Positions 1-8,487 of a stretch of 64,000 nucleotides of DNA are shown here, one piece after another. The stretch covers positions 124,001 through 188,000 of the forward strand of contig NZ_BMRB01000004.1 in the NCBI RefSeq assembly GCF_014648415.1, written 5' to 3'. The stretch is from Actinokineospora fastidiosa (GTDB lineage: Bacteria; Actinomycetota; Actinomycetes; Mycobacteriales; Pseudonocardiaceae). The position numbers and the translations under genes were made by a program. The notes beneath the pieces were generated by a model. It was not told the origin of the DNA. It saw only the letters and a list, made by a program, of their open reading frames with translations, and did no database searches. The stretch's first letter is position 1, and every line of letters starts with the position of its first letter.

Positions 1-3000
1 GAGGTCGGCGTTGGTGAGCCGTTCGGCGGACGACAGCTCGGCGGCGAACTCGGCGCTGTCGGGGACGATCTTGACGACGCCGACCGGCTCGCCGTCCACG
101 AGCACCCGGTACACCGGGCGCTCGGTGCGGACGCGGCCGTCGCGGCCGCCGATCGGCTCCAGCGTCACGTCCCCGCTGAACACCGACCCGGCCAGCGCGC
201 GGATCGAGGCCTCCGACCCGTCCGGCAGGCTCGGCAGGCTGTTGATCAGCGCGGCCGCGGCCTCGGTGTCGACCTCGCCGGTGTCGGTGCGGGTCTGCGC
301 CGCGGCCTGCATCGCCGCGTCGACCGACTCCGGCCTGCTCCGGTCGGATCCGGTCTGGGGCGTGTCGGGCGCGGAACCGTAGCCGGGCGTCCGGTCCTGC
401 TGGGGAGCGGAGCCGTGGCGGTCGGCCGGGTCGGACCTGGTGTCGCCGGTGTTCCGGTCGGGGGTGCCCTGGTCAGGGGTCTTCTGGTCGGGCGTCCTCT
501 GGTCGGGTGTGGTGCTGGGCGTCTGCGCGGCCTGGGTCCCGGTGTCGGCGCGCTCGGCGACCTGCGACAGGTCGACCGGCAGCAGGTCCAGCCGCTGGGG
601 CGGGTGCGGCAGGGTCATCAGGCCGCCGGTCTGCGGGTCGACGAACGCCACGCCGTGCTCGGTGTTGGTGACGATCGCGACGTGGCCGCGGGTCTCCCCG
701 GACGGGTCGGTGTACTGCACGGCGACGACGGCGTGGCTGCCCGGCGGGGTGTCCCGCATCGTGCGGATCACGCTGTCGTAGTCGCTGTGCTGCTCGAACC
801 TGCCGCCCAGCGCGTCCTGGACGCGGTCCAGGGTGCCCAGCTCGTGCAGGCGGTCCGGCGGGATCGGGTCGGCGGTGGCGTCGATGCCCGCCATGCGCTG
901 CATGTGGGCGACGACGCTGTTGGTGCAGTTGGTCTGGTAGCCGTTCTCCCGCGCGTCCTGGTCGTGGTAGTGCGGGTTGACGCCCGCGAGTTCCGGGTGG
1001 CGCTCGGCGATGTACCGGGCGTCCTGCTCCGGGTTGGCCGTGCCCGCGTGGATCGCGGGCTCGCTCGGCGGGTTCGTCGCCTGGGCCAGCGGCGACCAGT
1101 CGTGGCGGCCCGGGGACTGCTCGTCGAACCGGGCGGTGGACTGGCCGGGGCTGTCCGGGGCGTGGTGGCCCCCGGGCTCCGCGGCGCCCGCGTAGCCGGT
1201 CGGGTCCTCCTTGCCGCCGAGGCGGTCGCCGATCGAGGCGGAGGGCGCCTGCGCGGGCGGCCGGGGGTCGTCGGACCGGGCAGGGCCGCCGAGCGCCTGT
1301 TCGATGGCGGACGGGCCGCTCTCCGCGCGGGCGGCCCGGCTGTCGGGGTGCACCGGGCCGTCGCCGGTGTGGTACGGCAGCGACTGGACCGACGAGGTCT
1401 GGTTGGGGACCGTGGCGAGCCGGTTGCTCGCCGGGTCGATCAGCGCGACGCCGTGCTCGGTGCTGAGCGCGAGCAGCATCGAGTGCTTCTGGGACGGCGG
1501 CGGGCCCGGGTCGACGTGTTCGACCGACAGCGCGGTGCGGGAACCGACCGGGAGGTCGCGCGCGCTGTCGACCGCGTCGGCGAGGGAGTTGTGGCCGGTC
1601 CACTCGCCGCCGAGCTGGTTCCGCAGGGTGTCGCGCTGCACGGCGGGGTCGTGCATCGGGTGGCCGTCCGGACGCGGGTCGGCGGCCGCCTGGGAGTCGT
1701 GCGCCATCCGGTTCTCGTAGGCCAGCAGCGACTCGGTGTCGTTGGACCGGTACGCCGGGTCGGACTCGAAGAACTTCGGGTTGACGCCCTCCAGCTGGGG
1801 GGCGATCTCGTCCAGCAGGCGGCGCTGGCGCTGCGGGCTGCCGTCGGACTCCTCCGTGGCGACGGTGTCGTGGTGCAGCGCCGGGGTCGGCAGTGTGTCG
1901 GTTGGACGGTCGAGCGAGCCCCAGCCGTCGTCAGGCTTGTAGAGCTCGGGCTGCTGGTGGACGGGGGTGTCCTGTGTGGACTCGACCGCCTTGTCCTTGT
2001 GCAGGCCGAGCGGGTCGAGGGCGTCGGCGAGGTAGTTGCCCCGCGCGTCCTCGGCCGCCCTCGTCTGGGCGCGCTGGTCCTCGATGCGCTGGTCGACCTC
2101 GTTCGGGGAGAGCCACTGCGGGTGGTCCGGGGTGATCTCCTCGGCGTGGATGACCCACTTGCTCTGCCCCTTGGTGACCGACCCGTCGGGGTTGACGGTG
2201 TCCGGCGTGGTGACGAGTTCCTTGCTGGTGACCAGGAGCTGCGTGCGCGGCTTGGACAGCACCTCACGCTCGTGCGGCTTGGAGGACAGCCCCTCGATGT
2301 CGCGGCCCGTGCGCGTCGTGAGGCGCAGCTCGACGGGGGCGGAGTCCGTCAGCGCCTTCTGCTGGCTGGCGGTCACCTTCGACGAGCTCATGAACCCGGG
2401 CTCGACGTAGACCTTGCCGACCGGGAACTGGTCGGCCAGCATCCTGGCGCCGTCCGGCCCCTCGCCGACCCCCATGAACCGCACGGTCGGCCCGACGTGC
2501 GGCGGCAGCTCGTTCAGCCCGGAGACCAGCGTCTTGGCGTAACCGAGCTGCTGGTCGAGATCCTCCCCGGTGCGCAGCGCCCGATTGAGCTCCGCGAACC
2601 CCTCGTTGTGCGTATAGGTCCGCACGGCGACGGCGCCGAGGTCGGACATGTGCGCGAAGTCGGGATTGGCGTCCCGGGCGTTGAGCGCCTCCCTGCGAAT
2701 CTGGTCGTACCGCAACTCGCCGTTCTCGCGGACGACGCTGTTGAGCAGCGTGTCCCGCATCTGGCGGAAGTTCTCGGGATCGTCGGTCCGGTAGTCGGGA
2801 TCCTTCAGGAACGACTCGTCGGGCCGCTGGTCCGCCTCGGCGTCTCGGCGCTGGTCCGGGTCACCGGTGGGCTGGTCGGCCTCCGCATCCTGACGCTGCT
2901 CCGGGTCGTCCTGACGCTGCCCTGGGCCGTCGGCGGCCCGGTCCGGGTCGGTGTCGGGGGTCTGGTCCCGGTCGTCGTCGGCTCGCTGGTCCGGCTCGAC

Positions 3001-6000
3001 GTCGTCGCGCCGGTCGGGCTCGTCGGCGGGCTCGTCCGACCGCTGCTCCGGCTCCGTGTCGGCGCGCTGGTCGGCGTCGCGGGTCTGGTCCGGGCGGTCG
3101 CCGGGCCGCTCGTCGGTCTCGGACTCCGAGTCCCGCCCTGGGTCGGTGCCAGCGGTTGGGTCCGAGTCGGTGCCAGGGGTTTGGTCCGGCTGGTTGTCCG
3201 GGCGCTGGTCGGCCTGGATGTCCGACGGGGACTGGTCCGGCTCCTCGTCCTGGCGCTGGTCGGGCTCGTCCGTCGGGCGCTGGGCCGACGGGTCGCTGGG
3301 CTGGACTTGCTGGTCGTCGGTGCGCTGGGCCGACTGGTTGTCGGAGGAGCCTCCTGGCTGGTTGTCGGTGCGCTGGTCCTGGTCGGTGTCCGGGCGCTGG
3401 GTCGGGTCGGCTGGCTGGTCGGCGGGCGGCTTGGGGTTGGTGGCGTCCGGAGCGGTCGGGCGGGGGCGGGTGTCCTGCCACGGGGTGTCGGCGGGACGGG
3501 GGGTGCCTGCCGGGGGCGGGGTGGACGGGCGGGCGTCCCCCTGCCGGAGAGCGTCCGCGAGGCGCGACGGGGTGGCGATGTCGCGGTCGACGGGGGTCGA
3601 CTGCTCGGGGCGGGACGGCGGGGCGGTCGGCTGAGCCGAGGGCTGGCCGGGCTGCGGCTGGACCGAGGGCTGACCGGCTTGCGGCTGGACCGGGGCCTGA
3701 CCGGCCTGCGGCTGGACCGAGGGCTGACCGGGCTGCGACTGGGCCGGGGCCTGACCGGGCTGCTGCGGCTGGGCGGAGGGCTGACCGGGCTGCTGCTGGA
3801 CCGGGGGCTGGCCGGGGTGCGGCTGGCCCGGGTTGTAGCCCTGGCGCGGCGGCTCGTGCGGCGGCATGCCGGGGGGCGTCTGGCGGCCGAGTGGCTGGTT
3901 GGGAGGGAAACCCTGCCCGTTCCCCTGAGGCGGCGGGTAACCGCCCGGGCCCACAGGACCGCGCGGGGGCGTGCCCATCGGCGGGTGGCCACCCTGCTGT
4001 CCATTGTGGAACGGCGCGTTCTGGGGCTGCTGGGTGTATCCGGGCGGCATCGGGCGGCCGGGCTGCGGCGGGTTGGCGGGCGGCCGGTGCTGTCCGGTCT
4101 GCCCCGGGGGCGGAGCGCCCCGGAACACCATGTTCCCCGGCGGCATCCCCCGGCCGCCCGGCTGCTGCCCGGGGAAGGGCCCCGCGGGCGGACGCTGCTG
4201 ACCGGCAGGCGGATACCCCGGCGGCGGGCCAGCCGGACGACCACCCGGCGCCCCTGCGCCCGGCTGGTTCACGGCCGGGCCAGGACGCCCGCCACCAGGC
4301 TGGTGGTTCGCGGCAGGCGGAACGTTCGAGCGAGGCGGAACACCGCCCGGGTTGGGCGGTGCACCCGCCGGACGTGACGGGCCTTGACCAGGCGTCAGAC
4401 CAGCAGGCGGCCGCCCAGGGCCGGGCGCGCCGAATCCCGGCCCCCCAGCCCGGGGCGCACCACCCTGCTGCGCCGGGTTCCCGGGGTTCGGGGCCCCAGG
4501 CTGCCCAGCGTGAGGCCCAACCACACCCGGCCCCGCCGTCGCACTGGGCCGGGACGTCGACGGCATCCCGTTGGCCGGATTCGCAGGCGAACCGGGGTTG
4601 CTCGCGCTCGGAGGCGTCCCCCCGATCGGATTCGCCGTCGTGCCCGGACGCGAGGTGCTGGTAGCGCTGATGGGCGTCCCGCTGGCCGGATTCGCCGTGG
4701 CGGCGGGGCGTGCGGGGTTAGCGGGTGTCCCGCTAGCCGGATTCGCGCCGGGGTGAGAGGGGTTGCTCGGCGTCCCCCCGGCCGGGTTCGGCGTTCCGCT
4801 AGGGCGTGCGGGGTTGTTCGGCGTTCCGCCGGTGGGGTTCGGCGTTCCGCTGGGGCGTGCGGGGTTGCTCGGTGTGCCGTTGGTGGGGTTTGCCGTCGCC
4901 CCCGGTCGTGCGGTGGGGGTTGCGCTGGTGGGGGTCGCCTGGGCGCCGGGGCGTGCGGTGTTGTTCGGCGTTCCGCCCGTGGGGTTTGCAGGCGTGCCGG
5001 GGCGTGCGGTGTTGGTTGCGCTGGCTGGGGTTCCGCTGGTGGGCGTCGCCTGCGCGCCGGGGCGCGGGGTGCTCGGCGCTCCTCCGGTCGGGCTGGGCGG
5101 GGTGCCGCCGGGCCTGGCCGTGTTGGGTGCGCTCGCCGTGGTGCTGGGGGGTGTTCCGCCGGGCCTGGAGCCGCCGGTCGGGTTCGCTGGTGTGCCCGGG
5201 CGGGCGTTGGTGGGGCTTGTCGGCGTTCCGCCGGGGCGGTTGGACGACGGGCCGGAGGTGGGCGGGCCGGGGCGGGACGGGTTCGTGGGGGTCGTCGTGC
5301 CGCCGCTGGGGCGCGAAGTCCCGGTCGGGCCCGCTGTGGGGCCTGGCCGCGAGGTGTTGGTCGGGCCGGTGGTGCCGCCGCTGGGCTTGGACGTGCTGCT
5401 CGGGCCTGCCGTCGGGCCGGGGCGGGAGGTGCTGGTCGGGCCCGTCGTCCCCCCGGTGGGGCGGGAGGTGGTGGTCGGGCCGGTCGACGGGCCGGGCCGC
5501 GATGAGCTGGTGGGGCCGGACGTGCCTCCGGTCGGGCGGGACGTGCCGCTCGGGCTGGCCGTGCCGCCCGACGAGCTGGTGCGGGCGGGACCGCTGCCGC
5601 CGCTGGCCTGGGGGGCCGAGTTGCCCAGGCCGTTACCGGACTGACGGACCCGGCTCGCATTCGACTGGTCCGTGTCGCGGGCCGCCTGGGCGGACTGCTT
5701 GACCTTCTGGCCGCTGGACTCCGCCGCCACCGCCGCGCGTTCGGCGCCCTGGCGGGCCGTCTTGATTGCCTCGTCGGCCTTCACCATGGCGACCTGGCCG
5801 AACACGCCCGCGCTGTTCGCCGACGCGCCGAGGTTCAGCCTGGACGCGATGCCGTTGCTGATCTGGTTGCCACGGTCGGTGATCCGGCTGCCGACGGAGT
5901 CGACGGCGTCGGGATCCATCTTGGAGCCCTGGCCGGACGCCATTCCCGGCGAACCGGACCCCGATGACCCGCCCCCGGGCGAGGACCCGCCCGATGACGA

Positions 6001-6057
6001 CCCGTTGTGGCTCCCGCTGGACGAACCCCCCGAGGAACCGCCGTGCCTACGCGACAT
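1..6057 (-). CDS. Giant multidomain polymorphic toxin (ART, two Tox-PL domains, kinase-like start), C-terminus cut by window edge
   Basis: The frame is open from ATG at 6057 to the window edge (2019 codons, no stop seen). Residues 1-45 are Ser/Gly-rich. Residues 47-130 are a helical stretch (MDPDAVDSVGSRI...) resembling EspC-like type VII secretion substrates. Residues ~140-1075 are low complexity: Thr/Pro/Gly repeats, then Pro/Gln, then Asp/Gln/Arg. Residues ~1130-1285 look like an ADP-ribosyltransferase (AVRTYT start, GFMSSS, E-R-E motif near 1262). Residues ~1430-1550 and ~1700-1800 are Tox-PL papain-fold deamidase-like domains; only the second keeps Cys (TNCTNS, ~1710) with its His (RGHVAI, ~1790). 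At ~1970-2019 a beta strand with Lys (GVVKIV, K1996) and a following Glu-rich helix resemble a kinase N-lobe. Export by a type VII system and effector use are inferences. Any immunity gene would lie outside the window. A GTG at 6099 is an alternative start. Confidence 0.8.
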   Translation of the reverse strand, partial: MSRRHGGSSGGSSSGSHNGSSSGGSSPGGGSSGSGSPGMASGQGSKMDPDAVDSVGSRITDRGNQISNGIASRLNLGASANSAGVFGQVAMVKADEAIKTARQGAERAAVAAESSGQKVKQSAQAARDTDQSNASRVRQSGNGLGNSAPQASGGSGPARTSSSGGTASPSGTSRPTGGTSGPTSSSRPGPSTGPTTTSRPTGGTTGPTSTSRPGPTAGPSSTSKPSGGTTGPTNTSRPGPTAGPTGTSRPSGGTTTPTNPSRPGPPTSGPSSNRPGGTPTSPTNARPGTPANPTGGSRPGGTPPSTTASAPNTARPGGTPPSPTGGAPSTPRPGAQATPTSGTPASATNTARPGTPANPTGGTPNNTARPGAQATPTSATPTARPGATANPTNGTPSNPARPSGTPNPTGGTPNNPARPSGTPNPAGGTPSNPSHPGANPASGTPANPARPAATANPASGTPISATSTSRPGTTANPIGGTPPSASNPGSPANPANGMPSTSRPSATAGPGVVGPHAGQPGAPNPGNPAQQGGAPRAGGPGFGAPGPGRPPAGLTPGQGPSRPAGAPPNPGGVPPRSNVPPAANHQPGGGRPGPAVNQPGAGAPGGRPAGPPPGYPPAGQQRPPAGPFPGQQPGGRGMPPGNMVFRGAPPPGQTGQHRPPANPPQPGRPMPPGYTQQPQNAPFHNGQQGGHPPMGTPPRGPVGPGGYPPPQGNGQGFPPNQPLGRQTPPGMPPHEPPRQGYNPGQPHPGQPPVQQQPGQPSAQPQQPGQAPAQSQPGQPSVQPQAGQAPVQPQAGQPSVQPQPGQPSAQPTAPPSRPEQSTPVDRDIATPSRLADALRQGDARPSTPPPAGTPRPADTPWQDTRPRPTAPDATNPKPPADQPADPTQRPDTDQDQRTDNQPGGSSDNQSAQRTDDQQVQPSDPSAQRPTDEPDQRQDEEPDQSPSDIQADQRPDNQPDQTPGTDSDPTAGTDPGRDSESETDERPGDRPDQTRDADQRADTEPEQRSDEPADEPDRRDDVEPDQRADDDRDQTPDTDPDRAADGPGQRQDDPEQRQDAEADQPTGDPDQRRDAEADQRPDESFLKDPDYRTDDPENFRQMRDTLLNSVVRENGELRYDQIRREALNARDANPDFAHMSDLGAVAVRTYTHNEGFAELNRALRTGEDLDQQLGYAKTLVSGLNELPPHVGPTVRFMGVGEGPDGARMLADQFPVGKVYVEPGFMSSSKVTASQQKALTDSAPVELRLTTRTGRDIEGLSSKPHEREVLSKPRTQLLVTSKELVTTPDTVNPDGSVTKGQSKWVIHAEEITPDHPQWLSPNEVDQRIEDQRAQTRAAEDARGNYLADALDPLGLHKDKAVESTQDTPVHQQPELYKPDDGWGSLDRPTDTLPTPALHHDTVATEESDGSPQRQRRLLDEIAPQLEGVNPKFFESDPAYRSNDTESLLAYENRMAHDSQAAADPRPDGHPMHDPAVQRDTLRNQLGGEWTGHNSLADAVDSARDLPVGSRTALSVEHVDPGPPPSQKHSMLLALSTEHGVALIDPASNRLATVPNQTSSVQSLPYHTGDGPVHPDSRAARAESGPSAIEQALGGPARSDDPRPPAQAPSASIGDRLGGKEDPTGYAGAAEPGGHHAPDSPGQSTARFDEQSPGRHDWSPLAQATNPPSEPAIHAGTANPEQDARYIAERHPELAGVNPHYHDQDARENGYQTNCTNSVVAHMQRMAGIDATADPIPPDRLHELGTLDRVQDALGGRFEQHSDYDSVIRTMRDTPPGSHAVVAVQYTDPSGETRGHVAIVTNTEHGVAFVDPQTGGLMTLPHPPQRLDLLPVDLSQVAERADTGTQAAQTPSTTPDQRTPDQKTPDQGTPDRNTGDTRSDPADRHGSAPQQDRTPGYGSAPDTPQTGSDRSRPESVDAAMQAAAQTRTDTGEVDTEAAAALINSLPSLPDGSEASIRALAGSVFSGDVTLEPIGGRDGRVRTERPVYRVLVDGEPVGVVKIVPDSAEFAAELSSAERLTNADL

Positions 6058-6403
6058 CAGCCACGATCCACCGGCGCGCGGGACCGAAGCCCGCCTCACC
6101 CGACCAGGACGCGCCCGCCCACCGCACCGCGGCGCGGTCGACCCGCGCCTCGGTCGCCATGGTCCCGGACTCCCGCGTCCCCTCGTCGGGCGTCATCACG
6201 TGCTACCCCTGTATCCGTCTGGGTGATTGACAGCCACAGGATGGCACAAGTGATCTGCCCCCACGGCGAGAACAGCCGAGATAGTCGCCGACGCCCAGTG
6301 ACCTCGCGCACGACCAGGGCCATCGCGCCGCGTCCCGGGTGGTGGAGGGCTTGGCTGCTACCCTTCGACCAGCCGAGTGACCGGGTAAAGGTGAACGACC
6401 GCA
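6058..6403. other. Intergenic region between toxin gene and TetR gene
   Basis: These 346 bases separate two divergently transcribed genes and should hold both promoters. I see no convincing protein frame, repeat or RNA. A purine-rich AAAGG 13-17 bases before 6404 is the likely ribosome binding site of the regulator. The catabolic operator found further downstream does not occur here, so autoregulation through that box is not visible. Confidence 0.5.
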
Positions 6404-7042
6404 GTGAATCCTTCGGAAGCGACTGACGACGAGCGGCCCGCGAGGATCACGCCGAGGAGCAGGCGGGGGATCCGGACCAAGCAGGCGCTTATCGCGGCGG
6501 CGCGTGAGGTTTTCGAGCGGGACGGGTATGTCGAGGCCCGGATCACCGATATCACGAAGGCCGCGGGCGTCGCTTCCGGGTCGTTCTACACCTATTTCAA
6601 TGACAAGGAAGAGATCTTCGCCGCGCTGGTCGAGGTGGTGCAGGAGGAGATGTTGCACCCCCACCTGCGCGAGCGCACCGGGGAGAGCGATCCTCGGGCG
6701 CTCATCGACGCGGCCAACCGGGATTATCTCCAGGCATACAAGCGCAACTCGCGGCTGATGGCCTTGTTCGAGCAGGTCGCCCAGATCAACGAGAAGTTCT
6801 CCGAACTCCGCAGGGAACGCGCGGTCGCCTTCGGCAAGCGCAACGCGAAGATGATCAGCGATTTGCAGGAACAGGGCAACGCCGACCCCGAGTTGGATCC
6901 CTTCGTGACCGCGCTCGCCCTTTCGGCGATGGTCAGCCGCATGGCGTATATCGTTTATGTCGCCAAAATCCCGATCGGGTTCGAGAAGCTCGTCGGCACT
7001 GTGAACCGGATCTGGTTCAACGCGCTCCGCATCGACTCCTGA
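6404..7042 (+). CDS. TetR-family transcriptional regulator of the adjacent acyl-CoA catabolic genes
   Basis: The 212-residue product has a TetR N-terminal helix-turn-helix at about residues 20-65 (ALIAAAREVFERDGY, then ITDITKAAGVASGSFYTYF) and an all-helical ligand domain. Start is GTG at 6404, preceded by AAAGG. It is the first gene of a 14-kb block of acyl-CoA enzymes on the same strand. Three matching 26-bp palindromes stand before the transcription units of that block at 7135, 11339 and 16441, the arrangement expected for a local TetR repressor released by an acyl-CoA or related intermediate. The link between this protein and those boxes is inferred from position. Confidence 0.85.
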   Translation: MNPSEATDDERPARITPRSRRGIRTKQALIAAAREVFERDGYVEARITDITKAAGVASGSFYTYFNDKEEIFAALVEVVQEEMLHPHLRERTGESDPRALIDAANRDYLQAYKRNSRLMALFEQVAQINEKFSELRRERAVAFGKRNAKMISDLQEQGNADPELDPFVTALALSAMVSRMAYIVYVAKIPIGFEKLVGTVNRIWFNALRIDS

Positions 7043-7134
7043 TCCCACGCGCGCCGGTCGGGTGACCGCGCTGTTCGCACCGTAATCAGAGCGCACGCCG
7101 CCGCACGCGCTCGTCGGTGTTCGCGAATGCAACT

Positions 7135-7160
7135 TTCTGAACTTGACGTCAAGCTCAAGT
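7135..7160. promoter_or_regulatory. Operator box 1 of the acyl-CoA regulon
   Basis: A perfect 10-bp palindrome TTGACGTCAA at 7143-7152 is flanked on the right by CTCAAGT and on the left by a weaker matching arm (TGAAC). It shares layout with the boxes at 11339 and 16441. It lies 115 bases upstream of the secreted lipase start, in its likely promoter. Confidence 0.7.
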
Positions 7161-7274
7161 ATTGAGTCGTCCGCCGCCGGGCGGTTGCATGGGGTGCCTG
7201 CGGTCCCGCGGCCGACGAGCTGGGCGTCGCGTCGGGTGGACCGGGCGAACCCTGCAGAGCGCAAAGGAGCGCAC

Positions 7275-8459
7275 ATGAAACACGCGAACAAGGCCCGGAT
7301 GGTGATCGCCTGCTTGACGGCCGCCTTGCTGCCCGTGACCGGACTCGCCGCCGCCGAGGCGCAGTCAGTAGCGGGAAGGCCAGGAGGCGCAGGAAACCCG
7401 GGAGAGATCGTGAGCGCCGAGCCGTCGGCGTTCCGGCTCCCGCCGGGCATCCCGACCGCGACGGCGGCGTGGAAGATCCACTACCGCTCCACGGGCGCGG
7501 GCGGGAAGGCGGACATCGTCTCCGGCACCGTGATCGTCCCGCTGGACGGCCGCGACGGCGTCCGCCCGCTGCTCACCTACGCGTTCGGCACGGTGGGCAT
7601 GGGCGATCAGTGCGCCCCCTCGGCGAAGCTGGCCGACGGCAGCAGCTTCGAGGCGGTGGTCCTCAACGGCGCGCTGGAGCGCGGATGGGCCGTCGTGGTC
7701 ACCGACTACCAGGGCCTCGGCACGCCCGGCGACCACACCTACATGATCGGGCGGGCCGAGGGCGCCGCCGTGCTCGACGCCGCCCGCGCCGCCCAGCGGC
7801 TGCCGGAGGCGCGGCGGGCGGGGGTGGACGCCACGTCGCCCGTCGCGGTCATGGGCTACTCGCAGGGCGGCCAGGCCAGCGGCTGGGCCGCCGAACTCGC
7901 CCGCTCCTATGCCCCCGAGCTGCGCGTCAAGGGCGTCGTGAGCGGCGGCGTCCCGGCCGACCTGCTGCGGTTCGCCTCGTCCAGCACGGACAGCAACCTG
8001 GCGCTGTCGCTGATGACGGCCATCGGCCACGACGCGGGCTATCCCGAACTCGACCTCGACAGCTACCTCAACGATGACGGCCGCGCGCTCGTCGAGAGCA
8101 TGCGCAACGGCTGCGTGGTCGAGAACGCGCTCGCCGCGGAGGGCAAGTCCATCGACGAGCTGACCGTGCGCAACCCGCTGGAGGCGCCCGACTGGCGCAG
8201 GCGCCTCGGCGACAACCGCCTGGGCGAGCGGGCCGCGGCCGCGCCCGTCTACGTCTACCACGGCACCAACGACACGATCGTCCCGTACGCCATCGGCGAG
8301 CAACTGCGCGCCGACTGGTGCGCCCGCGGCGGCGTCGTGCAGTGGCGATCGATCCCCATGGCCGACCACCACACCGCCTACCTGTTCGGCGTGTCGCCTG
8401 CGCTGGACTGGCTCGCCGCGCGCTTCGCCGGGTCGCCGACGCGGGGCAACTGCGCCTGA
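7275..8459 (+). CDS. Secreted LIP-family lipase/esterase
   Basis: The 394-residue protein starts at ATG 7275, six bases after AAGGAG. Residues 1-28 form a signal peptide (basic start, hydrophobic core, LAAAEA). The mature part is an alpha/beta hydrolase of the secretory lipase (LIP) family, with nucleophile elbow GYSQGG (Ser near residue 197), an acidic turn region (HGTNDTIVPY) and a late His (ADHHTAY). It probably releases fatty acids or alcohols from esters outside the cell, feeding the acyl-CoA genes that follow. Operator box 1 lies upstream. A longer in-frame reading from 7143 would run through the operator and has no ribosome site. Confidence 0.85.
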   Translation: MKHANKARMVIACLTAALLPVTGLAAAEAQSVAGRPGGAGNPGEIVSAEPSAFRLPPGIPTATAAWKIHYRSTGAGGKADIVSGTVIVPLDGRDGVRPLLTYAFGTVGMGDQCAPSAKLADGSSFEAVVLNGALERGWAVVVTDYQGLGTPGDHTYMIGRAEGAAVLDAARAAQRLPEARRAGVDATSPVAVMGYSQGGQASGWAAELARSYAPELRVKGVVSGGVPADLLRFASSSTDSNLALSLMTAIGHDAGYPELDLDSYLNDDGRALVESMRNGCVVENALAAEGKSIDELTVRNPLEAPDWRRRLGDNRLGERAAAAPVYVYHGTNDTIVPYAIGEQLRADWCARGGVVQWRSIPMADHHTAYLFGVSPALDWLAARFAGSPTRGNCA

Positions 8460-8487
8460 CCTGCCGGGCCGGGAACTGAGGAGAGAG

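Noticed and set aside
415-4377. Very long plus-strand open frame (1320 codons)
   Set aside because: It is the exact codon-for-codon complement of the toxin gene. Its Val/Gly/Arg/Leu-rich product reflects the Pro/Ala/Thr/Asp/Gln-rich sense protein and shows no domain.
7143-7274. Extended N-terminus of the secreted lipase
   Set aside because: It would translate the operator and bury the signal peptide. ATG 7275 has a good ribosome site.
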